Positions 1 through 5,615 of a stretch of 18,505 bases of DNA are shown here, one piece after another. A program made the position numbers and the translations under genes. Every line of letters begins with the position of its first letter. Position 1 is the stretch's first letter. Source of the stretch: a bacterium (Candidatus Howlettbacteria) CG_4_10_14_0_8_um_filter_40_9. GTDB taxonomy: Bacteria; Patescibacteriota; CPR2; UBA1875; GCA-2785325. A model generated the notes under the pieces. That model was given only the letters and a program-made list of their open reading frames with translations, searched no databases and was not told the origin of the DNA. The DNA lies in NCBI GenBank assembly GCA_002785325.1, contig PFMH01000083.1, positions 1 to 18,505 on the forward strand, written 5' to 3'.

Positions 1-186
1 TACGGCCACAATGGTTTTAAAACCTTTCTCCACCCCCATCCTAGCAAGCTTTGTGACGTCCCCGACTCCGACGCTTTTTACAAATTCGCCGGCTATTCCC
101 AACTCCCCTAACTTTGACTTGAGTTTGGTTTGAATTTTATTGATTCTGCCCCCTCCTGAAGCAGGATTTATGATGTAATAGTACAT
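1..186 (-). CDS. Diacylglycerol kinase / YegS-like lipid kinase, N-terminal part only
   Basis: The reverse strand from ATG at 186 is open to the window edge and gives 62 residues. They begin MYYYIINPASGGGR, the opening strand and glycine-rich loop of the DAGK catalytic family (NP-x-[AS]-G-x-G). The visible part ends in TIVAV, the hydrophobic strand that in this family directly precedes the catalytic GGDGT motif, so that motif should lie just outside the window. Family members phosphorylate diacylglycerol or related lipids using ATP and feed phospholipid recycling. The gene lies downstream of bactofilin on the same strand, with a repeat-filled 156-bp spacer, so co-transcription is possible but unproven. 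No Shine-Dalgarno sequence is visible before the start. The exact lipid substrate cannot be told from this fragment. Confidence 0.8.
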   Translation of the reverse strand, partial: MYYYIINPASGGGRINKIQTKLKSKLGELGIAGEFVKSVGVGDVTKLARMGVEKGFKTIVAV

Positions 187-192
187 TTTTAA

Positions 193-334
193 AATTTCCA
201 ATTAAAAATTAATAGTTTCTAATGAAATCCTAAAAACCCAATTTATTAATTTCTAAATATTTCAAAGACCAATCAAGGATTTGACGTGGAAATTTAGGAT
301 TTAATTAGAAATTAGAAATTAGAAATTAGAAATT
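193..334 (-). repeat. Dispersed A/T-rich repeat with AATTTCTAATT-type ends, copy 1
   Basis: This 142-bp spacer runs between bactofilin and the lipid kinase. Read on the reverse strand it opens with tandem AATTTCTAATTTCT units and closes with AATTGGAAATT, so the ends are imperfect inverted repeats. The block TAGGATTTCATT and the flanking words recur in the same order at 8070-8191 in the opposite orientation. I see no coding sequence in it. Confidence 0.65.
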
Positions 335-342
335 CACTCAGT

Positions 343-792
343 TTATTCCTCTATCTCTAAAATAGCTTCCATGCGATTGCCGCCATTCTCTTCTTCGTCC
401 CCTTCAATTTCTATGATTGGCTCCGCCTCTTCTTTTCTCTCTTCCTCGGGCATCAAACACTTACCGGTAAAGATAGCTCCCGGCGCGATACTTAGGATGT
501 TCGCCTTTATATCGCCGTATATTTTTCCAGTTTCGGTTATGGAAAGGTGGTCGTTAATAACGAGACCTCCCTGAACTATGCCGGAAATCACAGCGTTTTT
601 CGCATCTATGTTTGCTCGGACTTCAGCTCCTGCCCCCACTAGTACGCTCCCCTTTGTTTTGACATCTCCGGAAACAGTTCCATTTATCGTTATGTTCCCG
701 TCAGATCTCAGGTTCCCTTTTAGTTTTACCGATGCGCCAACTATAGTTTCCGCGCTTTCTAGATTTTTGATCTCTTCTTTTTTCTCAAACAT
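343..792 (-). CDS. Bactofilin (polymer-forming cytoskeletal protein)
   Basis: This 149-residue protein has the bactofilin (DUF583) core at about residues 15-115: a run of short beta-helix turns such as GNLRSDGNITINGTVSGDV followed by GSVLVGAGAEVRANI and GKIYGDIKANILSI. The family self-assembles without nucleotide into filaments that scaffold cell-shape, wall or chromosome-partition proteins, usually at the membrane. The N-terminus is short and charged. The C-terminus (about 116-149) is a very acidic, Glu-rich tail that looks disordered. ATG at 792 is preceded by a purine-rich GGAGGGAAGAAAGGA stretch that can act as the ribosome site. The start lies inside the end of the DUF4446 gene (8-bp overlap), which implies translational coupling. 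The family call is firm; the cellular task is not determined. Confidence 0.93.
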   Translation of the reverse strand: MFEKKEEIKNLESAETIVGASVKLKGNLRSDGNITINGTVSGDVKTKGSVLVGAGAEVRANIDAKNAVISGIVQGGLVINDHLSITETGKIYGDIKANILSIAPGAIFTGKCLMPEEERKEEAEPIIEIEGDEEENGGNRMEAILEIEE

Positions 793-1279
793 TTTGATCC
801 TTTCTTCCCTCCGTTATTTTACATGCTTTACCCAGCGCCGTGCTCTCTTCCGCACTAAGATTGTGCGTAGATACGCCTTTTTTTACGGGTTTTATATACA
901 TCCTGTCCCCTTCTCTGTTATGAATATTAGTAAGAACAAATCCGTTTTCGCGGTCATCCAAGATCGCCATGCTGAAACTCAAGTCCCCTCCTATGTCTTT
1001 AAATGGATTATAACGCACAATCCCGATTTTCTGAAATGATTTTTTGAAAAGTTCGGTTACATTCGCTAAATCGTTTTTTATCCTCACGTTATCTTCTGAA
1101 ACTTTCCTCACTCGAAGAAGGTAATTGTTGACGATATCATAAATATCACCCTTCTGATCATTCTTAAAAAGCTCTCTGTTTTTTCTAAAAAAGAGAACTT
1201 GTCTGATCGTAAGTGCGACTAACCAGAGAAAATTTACCGCAGAAAATGCCGCTAAGGCTAAGATATATTTATTTTGCAT
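785..1279 (-). CDS. DUF4446 family membrane-anchored protein
   Basis: This 164-residue protein has one N-terminal transmembrane segment at about residues 7-30 (ALAAFSAVNFLWLVALTIRQVLFF) and a charged, probably coiled-coil stretch at about 45-80. A compact domain follows with the DUF4446 hallmarks VRYNPFKDIGGDLSFSMAILDD, then GFVLTNIHNREGDRMYIKPV. The function of the family is unknown. From memory, DUF4446 genes in Firmicutes often sit beside parA/parB, and bactofilins can scaffold ParABC, so a role at the membrane in partition or shape is plausible but inferred. It leads the bactofilin transcript and overlaps it by 8 bp. A good promoter lies 27-55 bp upstream of ATG 1279; no clear Shine-Dalgarno is seen. 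Confidence 0.88.
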   Translation of the reverse strand: MQNKYILALAAFSAVNFLWLVALTIRQVLFFRKNRELFKNDQKGDIYDIVNNYLLRVRKVSEDNVRIKNDLANVTELFKKSFQKIGIVRYNPFKDIGGDLSFSMAILDDRENGFVLTNIHNREGDRMYIKPVKKGVSTHNLSAEESTALGKACKITEGRKDQNV

Positions 1280-1305
1280 AACACTTATATTTATGAGACA
1301 AACAC

Positions 1306-1334
1306 ATTATAATGAATACATATACTAATCTCAA
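1306..1334 (-). promoter_or_regulatory. Sigma70-type promoter for the DUF4446-bactofilin transcript, symmetrical -10
   Basis: The reverse strand reads TTGAGA (1334-1329), a 17-bp spacer, then TATAAT (1311-1306). The predicted start is near 1299, leaving a leader of about 20 nt before ATG 1279. The -10 region CATTATAATG is a perfect palindrome, so the forward strand also carries TATAAT at 1308-1313, placed 30 bp before the divergent ATG at 1344. The forward -35 is poor (TTATAT at 1285-1290). Confidence 0.7.
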
Positions 1335-1343
1335 TACAAAATT

Positions 1344-1613
1344 ATGTCAAAAAATAAAAAAAGATTTTCGAGGAGAAATAGAGGGGAAGAAAGTAAAAAA
1401 CACATTTTCTCTCATGAAGCCGTAAAGCCTATAACGAGATCCGCGGTACCGAAAAAAGAGGGCTCAGAGCAAATCGTCGAAGATAGCTTCACCTATATCA
1501 AAAAAGACCTGAGGCTTTTTTTGATCGTAGCCGGGGCTATCCTGCTAATTACCATAGTGCTATACGTCATGACCAGATCGGTAAATTTTAAAATATTCAA
1601 TGTGAACGTTTAG
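1344..1613 (+). CDS. Small single-pass membrane protein, unknown function
   Basis: The gene encodes 89 residues. The first 20 are strongly basic (KNKKRFSRRNR), residues about 21-55 are polar, and residues about 56-77 form one transmembrane helix (LRLFLIVAGAILLITIVLYVM), followed by a short 12-residue tail. By charge bias the basic N-terminus should stay in the cytoplasm. I recognise no domain. It is divergent from the DUF4446 gene and shares the 64-bp spacer with the symmetrical -10 box. No Shine-Dalgarno precedes ATG 1344. The stop is followed within 2 bp by the left direct repeat of the mobile element at 1615. A real gene is likely because the frame, membrane segment and promoter position agree, but the function is not assignable. 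Confidence 0.72.
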   Translation: MSKNKKRFSRRNRGEESKKHIFSHEAVKPITRSAVPKKEGSEQIVEDSFTYIKKDLRLFLIVAGAILLITIVLYVMTRSVNFKIFNVNV

Positions 1614-1614
1614 A

Positions 1615-1764
1615 TTTGTATAAAGAGACTGTTGAAAAACTTTTTTTGGGTGTCATTCTGGCTTGGCCAGAATCATATTTATCACCTAGAGTTTCAGATT
1701 CTGGCCTCCTAATTGTCGCCAGAATGACAGTTTTAGGCACCCTTTCAACAGTCTTTTGTATAAA
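1615..1764. mobile_element. MITE/REPIN-like palindromic element with 10-bp flanking direct repeats
   Basis: The ends AGACTGTTGAAA (1626-1637) and TTTCAACAGTCT (1743-1754) are 12-bp perfect inverted repeats. Inside them lies a second perfect inverted pair, TGTCATTCTGGC (1651-1662) and GCCAGAATGACA (1718-1729), each followed inward by another GGCCAGAATC-type arm, so each half can fold into its own hairpin. The element is flanked by identical TTTGTATAAA at 1615-1624 and 1755-1764, which looks like a target-site duplication (one extra G at 1625). It has no coding capacity and would need a transposase supplied in trans. It ends 6 bp before the infC -35 box. Confidence 0.75.
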
Positions 1765-1769
1765 TTCCT

Positions 1770-1798
1770 TTGACAAAGAGGGAAATATTTGCTAAGAT
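1770..1798 (+). promoter_or_regulatory. Promoter for infC-rpmI-rplT, extended -10
   Basis: A perfect -35 TTGACA (1770-1775), a 17-bp spacer and an extended -10 TGC-TAAGAT (1790-1798) place transcription start near 1805. This lies downstream of the TTG codon at 1789 and 23 nt upstream of the AUA codon at 1828, so the promoter argues for the AUA start. Confidence 0.75.
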
Positions 1799-1815
1799 TT
1801 GACCTGGATTACAAA

Positions 1816-1821
1816 AAGGAG
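1816..1821 (+). promoter_or_regulatory. Ribosome binding site that sets the infC start
   Basis: AAGGAG is the best Shine-Dalgarno match in the region and stands 6 nt before ATA 1828. It supports that codon over TTG 1789 (weaker GAGG) and CTG 1804 (none). Confidence 0.65.
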
Positions 1822-1827
1822 CGAAGA

Positions 1828-2328
1828 ATAAAATACGTCAGAACAAACAACAGAATAAGAGCGCCAAGGATAAAACTGGTAACGACTGGGGGAGAAGTCA
1901 TCGGTGAGTTCAGTCTTCGAGAAGCCCTCAATAGAGCAAAGGAAGAAGGCCTTGATCTTGTTGAAGTAGTTCCGAATGCAGCTCCTCCGATATGCAAGAT
2001 TATGGATTGGGGGAAACACAAATACGACCTTTCAAAAAAAACGAAACCTCAAAAATCACAGGAGCTAAAAGCCATACGCTTAAGTCCAAAGATAGGAGAA
2101 CATGACCTCTTAGTAAAAGTAAAAAGAGCCATCAAGTTTTTAGAAAAAGGAAATAAAGTAAAAGCCCAACTTTTTTTCAAAGGCAGGGAGATCACGCACA
2201 AAGAAGTCGGAATGTCAATTTTAAATGAGTTCAAAGCCAATCTCGGCGAAAACGCCAAGGTAGAACAAGAAGCCAAGTTCGTGGGCCGAGAAGTATCAAT
2301 GATTTTCTCTCCCGTAAAGAAAGCCTAG
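1828..2328 (+). CDS. infC: Translation initiation factor IF-3, probable AUA start
   Basis: IF-3 binds the 30S subunit, blocks premature 50S joining and checks the start codon and initiator tRNA. From AUA 1828 the protein has 166 residues. The N-domain opens KYVRTNNRIRAPRIKLV, the usual IF-3 entry, and continues to EEGLDLVEVVPNAAPPICKIMDWGKHKYD at about 42-70. A lysine-rich linker follows, then the C-domain with IRLSPKIGEHDLLVKVKRA and a VKAQLFFKGREITH stretch. No ATG or GTG exists near the N-terminus; the frame can extend to TTG 1789, but promoter and ribosome-site placement favour AUA. Rare starts such as AUU in infC are known to let IF-3 limit its own synthesis, and that mode is inferred here. 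It heads the standard infC-rpmI-rplT order. Confidence 0.95.
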   Translation: MKYVRTNNRIRAPRIKLVTTGGEVIGEFSLREALNRAKEEGLDLVEVVPNAAPPICKIMDWGKHKYDLSKKTKPQKSQELKAIRLSPKIGEHDLLVKVKRAIKFLEKGNKVKAQLFFKGREITHKEVGMSILNEFKANLGENAKVEQEAKFVGREVSMIFSPVKKA

Positions 2329-2439
2329 AGAAAAATTGCAAAGTTGTTTGATTTACAAGTTCAATAAGTTAAAGTCTGCTTACGACTACTTAGCAAAACT
2401 TAGCAACATAACAGCTTATTAACCTAGTAACAAAATATA

Positions 2440-2634
2440 ATGCCAAAAATCAAAACACACAGCGGAGCGAAAAAACGCTTCAAAATAACAGGTACGGGAA
2501 AGATCAAAAGAAGGCACGCTTTCTGCAGCCATTTGCTTGAGAAAAAAAGCGAAAAAACTAAAAGAAAGTATGAAGTGCCGGCAAATCTTGCTCCAGGGGA
2601 CAAAAAAACCGTAAAAAAACTTTTGGGAATATAA
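2440..2634 (+). CDS. rpmI: 50S ribosomal protein L35
   Basis: This 64-residue, strongly basic protein begins MPKIKTHSGAKKRFKITGTGKIKRRHAF and continues SHLLEKKSEKTKRKYE, the full-length bacterial L35 pattern, ending in KKLLGI. It is a structural protein of the large subunit. It lies between infC (111 bp upstream) and rplT (82 bp downstream), the canonical order. The spacer before it has no recognisable Shine-Dalgarno; it contains ACTTAGCAA twice, at 2388-2396 and 2398-2406, exactly 10 bp apart. Many bacteria control rpmI and rplT through L20 binding to the leader mRNA, but I could not recognise such a structure here. Confidence 0.96.
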   Translation: MPKIKTHSGAKKRFKITGTGKIKRRHAFCSHLLEKKSEKTKRKYEVPANLAPGDKKTVKKLLGI

Positions 2635-2716
2635 AAGTTCATAGATCAAAGCTGACAGTTCGCAGAAATAAAACTTTCCAGCTATGAACTAAGAACAAAG
2701 AACAAGGAACCAAACT

Positions 2717-3058
2717 ATGAGAGTAAAAAGAGGAACAACGACTAAAAAAAGACATAAGAAGATACTTTCCCAGACAAAAGGGATGAAGGGTCTTCGGCAT
2801 TCGAGTATTAAAAAAGCGAAAGAAGCGCTGCTCAAGTCTATGACTTATGCCTATAGAGACAGGCGAAACAAGAAAAGGGATCTTAGACGTTTGTGGATAC
2901 AGAGAATATCCGCTTTTGCCAAAGATAATACTATGAACTACTCGACATTGATGAACAAGATGAAGGAAAATAAGATAGAGATCGACAGAAAGATTCTTTC
3001 GGAGCTTGCGATCAATGAACCCGAAACAGCTAAAGCAATTATAGAAAAAATAAAATGA
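2717..3058 (+). CDS. rplT: 50S ribosomal protein L20
   Basis: This 113-residue basic protein opens MRVKRGTTTKKRHKKILSQT and has the L20 signature AYRDRRNKKRDLRRLWIQRISAFAK at about residues 45-69, then the C-terminal globular part with NYSTLMNKMKENKIEIDRKILSELA. Length matches the family. L20 is an early assembly protein of the 50S subunit and, in many bacteria, the translational repressor of its own operon. An AAGGAAC ribosome site lies about 8-10 nt before ATG 2717. The preceding spacer (2635-2716) is made of degenerate GAACTAAGAAC-type words. The TGA stop overlaps the ATG of the next gene (ATGA at 3055-3058). Confidence 0.97.
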   Translation: MRVKRGTTTKKRHKKILSQTKGMKGLRHSSIKKAKEALLKSMTYAYRDRRNKKRDLRRLWIQRISAFAKDNTMNYSTLMNKMKENKIEIDRKILSELAINEPETAKAIIEKIK

Positions 3059-3231
3059 AGCTAAAGATAAAAAAATTCAAATGTGAAAAATGCCAGGCTG
3101 AGTATGAGACCCTCAAAAATCAGCCCTGCCCGAGTTGTAAAAATAAAGAGGTTAAGCTTTTGTCCGAGGAAGAGATCGATATGGGTGGCGGTTGCCAAGG
3201 CAGCTGCGGCGGTTGCGGTGGCGGATGTTAA
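3055..3231 (+). CDS. Short zinc-ribbon protein with Gly/Cys-rich tail
   Basis: This 58-residue frame starts at the ATG that overlaps the rplT stop (ATGA), so it is probably translated by re-initiation after L20; there is no separate Shine-Dalgarno. Residues 10-27 form two CxxC knuckles (FKCEKCQAEYE and QPCPSCKN) typical of a one-zinc ribbon, like FmdB-type ribbons or rubredoxin-like knuckles. A short acidic linker follows, and the last 15 residues are GGGCQGSCGGCGGGC, with four cysteines in a glycine chain. It could bind a second metal or be a redox tail. No function is assigned. It is convergent with the radical SAM gene 23 bp away. The coupled start, coherent motif pattern and tight packing support a real gene. 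Confidence 0.8.
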   Translation: MKLKIKKFKCEKCQAEYETLKNQPCPSCKNKEVKLLSEEEIDMGGGCQGSCGGCGGGC

Positions 3232-3254
3232 AACATTGATAGCGCCTAGTGGCT

Positions 3255-4070
3255 TTAAAACACAGTTTTTACTTTATATTTCTTCCCGAAAGCGGAAACT
3301 TCCCGAGAGAGATCTTCCAGATAAGCATCTCTTTTTTTTGTGAAAAAAATATATTCATATTTAGGCAAAAGATCAGGGAAATGAGCGGCGAGTACCTCTC
3401 TAACTCCTTTCCAGTTTACAGAATCTGTGTTTAAAGTCTCAACGCATATCTTATCCACTTTCCCTTGGAAAAACTTGAATGTCGACTCCAGATCAGTGAG
3501 AAAAGGCAAAACTGGAGCTATAAAAAGGTAGGTTTTGATGCCATTGCGTTTGACTTCGTGCAATGCTTTTACTCTTTCAGAAACCTTATTTGAAGTAGTC
3601 TCAAATAAACGAGCAATCCCATCGTTTAAAACCCCGATGCTTAGTCCCACCTCTATATCTGAAAATTTCTTAAAAACGTCTATATCTCTTTTGATAAGAG
3701 ATGACTTGCTAAGGACCGAGACCGGCCAATCGTACTTTGCTAAAAGTTCCAGACACGATCGAGTCAGCCTGTATTTATCTTCCAAAGACTGGTAAGGGTC
3801 GGTGACACTGCTCAAAAATACCATCCCTTTTTCAAAGTATTTCGTACGGGCGGGCCTTTCGAGTTGATTTTTCAAAGCCCAAACGATATTTGTTTTGACA
3901 TCTATAAACTTACCCCATTCTTCCTGATGCCCCGTAAAGCGTTTCATAAATTTCGCATAGCAATAAGCGCAACTGTGCGCGCATCCGATATACGGATTTA
4001 TCACATAGTCGCAGTCGGGAAGCTTACTCTTCACCATTGCCTGAACTATTTGTACTTCCCTTATTTCCAT
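3255..4070 (-). CDS. Radical SAM protein, spore photoproduct lyase-like (COG1533) family
   Basis: The 271-residue protein carries the iron-sulfur motif CxxxCxxC at Cys30, Cys34 and Cys37 inside NPYIGCAHSCAYCYAKFM, as in the SplB/COG1533 group. Other family-like stretches are GMVFLSSVTDPYQ (about 82-94), VSVLSKSS and EVGLSIGV, which form the TIM-barrel strands that hold S-adenosylmethionine. It is shorter than true SplB DNA-repair enzymes (about 340 residues), so a photoproduct lyase role cannot be assumed; most COG1533 proteins have unknown substrates. ATG 4070 is the start that leaves the motif correctly spaced; the ribosome site is weak. It diverges from galU across a 41-bp spacer and converges on the zinc-ribbon gene. 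Confidence 0.85.
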   Translation of the reverse strand: MEIREVQIVQAMVKSKLPDCDYVINPYIGCAHSCAYCYAKFMKRFTGHQEEWGKFIDVKTNIVWALKNQLERPARTKYFEKGMVFLSSVTDPYQSLEDKYRLTRSCLELLAKYDWPVSVLSKSSLIKRDIDVFKKFSDIEVGLSIGVLNDGIARLFETTSNKVSERVKALHEVKRNGIKTYLFIAPVLPFLTDLESTFKFFQGKVDKICVETLNTDSVNWKGVREVLAAHFPDLLPKYEYIFFTKKRDAYLEDLSREVSAFGKKYKVKTVF

Positions 4071-4076
4071 AACTCT

Positions 4077-4104
4077 TTGGTTATCTCTAGGTTTATTATA
4101 TAAT
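4077..4104 (+). promoter_or_regulatory. Probable galU promoter, symmetrical -10
   Basis: TTGGTT (4077-4082), a 16-bp spacer and TATAAT (4099-4104) give a predicted start at about 4111, next to the galU ATG at 4112. The ATTATATAAT core is a palindrome, so a reverse -10 (4100-4095) could serve the divergent radical SAM gene with a leader of about 18 nt. Confidence 0.55.
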
Positions 4105-4111
4105 AGATAGG

Positions 4112-4990
4112 ATGAATACAGAAATAAAAAAAGGTGTTATCTTGGTTGCAGGTCTCGGTACGAGATTTTTGCCTGTCACAAAAGCTCAACCCAAGGAGAT
4201 GCTCCCGATCGTCAATAAGCCGGTCGTTCAATATATCGTTGAAGAGATGGTCGCTTCGGGGATAAAAGACATCATCTTTATCACAAGCTCTACAAAAAGA
4301 GCTATAGAAGATCATTTTGATAAAAATTTTGAACTCGAGGCTGCTCTAGAAAGAAGTGGCAAACTAGAAGTGCTTAGGGAAGTTAGAGAGATCTCAAACA
4401 AGGCAAAAATATTTTATGCGAGACAACCGGAACAGCTCGGGACCGGCCATGCCCTACTTTGCGCTCGAGAATTTGTTGAAAATGAACCATTCGCTTTCTC
4501 TGATGGCGACAGTATCATAGATAGCAAGACCCCTGTTTTTAAACAGCTTACTAAAGTATTTGAAAAATACAATGGACCGGTTGTTGGGGTCAAAAAAATT
4601 TCTAAACAAGACGTCTCCAGATACGGAAATATCGATGGTGAGCAGATAGAGGATAAGATTGTCCGAATAAATAGAACTATAGAAAAGCCAACCCTGGAAG
4701 AAGCGGCTTCTGATCTTGGAATTTCAGGGATGCGCTACATCCTGACTCCGGAAATCTTCCCCATTTTAGAAAAACAGCCACCAGGAGTCGGCGGGGAAAT
4801 CTGGCTAAACGACTCGATGAATACACTCGCCCAACAAACAGACACTTATGCCTTAGAATATGAAGGAAAATGGTACGATTGCGGGAACAAATTGGAATAT
4901 CTGAAAGCGGTAGTCGAGTTCGGCCTCAAGCATCCAGAACTAAACGGAAAATTCAGAGACTATCTAGCTGAGCTTTCGAAAACTTTATAA
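4112..4990 (+). CDS. galU: UTP-glucose-1-phosphate uridylyltransferase
   Basis: The 292-residue length fits bacterial GalU, which makes UDP-glucose from UTP and glucose 1-phosphate for surface glycans. The nucleotide-binding signature GLGTRFLPVTKAQPKEMLP lies at residues 14-32, with the catalytic-type Arg18 and Lys28. It is followed by VVQYIVEEMVASGIKDIIFIT, then EQLGTGHALLCA and the metal-site region FAFSDGDSII. The C-terminal part has the GalU-like EYEGKWYDCGNKLEYLKAVVEFGLKHPEL. The start at 4112 matches the family N-terminus (MNTEIKKGVILVAGLG). With the -10 box only 8 bp upstream and just TAGG as a possible ribosome site, the message may be leaderless. A strong terminator follows 15 bp after the stop. 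A related glucose-1-phosphate nucleotidyltransferase is less likely. Confidence 0.95.
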   Translation: MNTEIKKGVILVAGLGTRFLPVTKAQPKEMLPIVNKPVVQYIVEEMVASGIKDIIFITSSTKRAIEDHFDKNFELEAALERSGKLEVLREVREISNKAKIFYARQPEQLGTGHALLCAREFVENEPFAFSDGDSIIDSKTPVFKQLTKVFEKYNGPVVGVKKISKQDVSRYGNIDGEQIEDKIVRINRTIEKPTLEEAASDLGISGMRYILTPEIFPILEKQPPGVGGEIWLNDSMNTLAQQTDTYALEYEGKWYDCGNKLEYLKAVVEFGLKHPELNGKFRDYLAELSKTL

Positions 4991-5004
4991 AAAATCAGTC
5001 TAAT

Positions 5005-5032
5005 AAAAAACACCAGTTCCCTGGTGTTTTTT
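5005..5032. terminator. Bidirectional intrinsic terminator between galU and rnpB
   Basis: AAAAAACACCAG, loop TTCC, CTGGTGTTTTTT form a 12-bp perfect stem. It has a U-run on both strands, so it can end galU (rightward) and the RNase P RNA (leftward, 3' end about 4 bp away). Confidence 0.9.
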
Positions 5033-5320
5033 ATGCTAAGTAGGACTATAAGCCGAGTTTTGTTGAAGATGACCATCTATCTAAAGCGTCCGGATCCTTG
5101 GACATCCCTCGAGCAGAGGTTGATGATGTGAGGACCCACCGGACTTGCACCACGCAGGGTTTACCCCGACTATGCGTTACCGCATAGAAGCGTGCGCTCT
5201 TACCGTCCCGACGCTGTGGCCGGGACCCTGATTTTCACATCGGGGCACGATTTCACCCTTACCACCACTGCTTTCGCACTGGTTAGGCGGTTTGTTTCTG
5301 TTGCACTTTCCCGCGCCTTC

Positions 5321-5458
5321 CCCAGCACATAACAACCACCAAAAACTTTTTGATTTCGATTGGTTTAATATTGCCAATCAATCTTTTCGCAACAACGAAT
5401 TTCATTATACGAGCGACCTTCGTTTTTGATAGAAATCTAGTGGTCCTTATGTGCTGGG
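5321..5458 (-). other. Extended hairpin arm (P9 position) inside RNase P RNA
   Basis: CCCAGCACATAA (5321-5332) and TTATGTGCTGGG (5447-5458) are perfect 12-bp complements, continued inward by CCAC/GTGG. An inner hairpin is GATTGG / CCAATC. The arm replaces the 3-bp P9 of the E. coli RNA and adds about 130 nt. It has no coding potential. Confidence 0.65.
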
Positions 5459-5520
5459 TTATAACGGCCTTATATTGAATCTAAGGTGCGTTGCTCTTTG
5501 GAGCTCGGACTTTCCTCCCA

Positions 5521-5615
5521 ATCTCGCCGAAGGCGAGATCACTGATAAACACAGATTTTAAACAGATCAACACAAATATTTCCGTGTGAATCCGTATCCA
5601 ATCGGTGAAAATCCA
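5521..5615. repeat. Dispersed-repeat insertion in the P3 region of rnpB
   Basis: The segment is bounded by CCA at 5518-5520 and 5613-5615. It holds a perfect 8-bp hairpin (ATCTCGCC/GGCGAGAT, 5521-5539), then degenerate ACAGAT / CCGTGTGAATCCGT words like intergenic repeats of other bacteria. Removing 5521-5615 joins TGGG to CAAGACAA on the RNA strand and restores a simple P3 hairpin: CCCA-GTCTTG, 7-nt loop, CAAGAC-AA-TGGG. Confidence 0.6.

Noticed and set aside
301..334. Tandem attagaa units as a possible CRISPR or satellite array
   Set aside because: The units are only about 8 bp with no spacers. They form the end of a dispersed A/T-rich repeat.
785..787. Recoded TGA (code 25 as in Gracilibacteria)
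   Set aside because: TGA terminates DUF4446 and rplT at the expected family lengths, and conserved frames contain no internal TGA.
1626..1754. Palindromic element as the terminator of the 1344-1613 gene
   Set aside because: The outer and inner arms plus identical 10-bp flanks fit an insertion better. No U-run follows a compact stem, although it may still impede transcription.
1789..1791. TTG as the infC start
   Set aside because: It lies upstream of the predicted transcript start and within the promoter spacer; AUA 1828 has the better ribosome site and family N-terminus. It is kept as an alternative only.
5177..5377. 66-codon leftward frame
   Set aside because: It lies entirely inside the RNase P RNA gene, whose conserved core explains the sequence.
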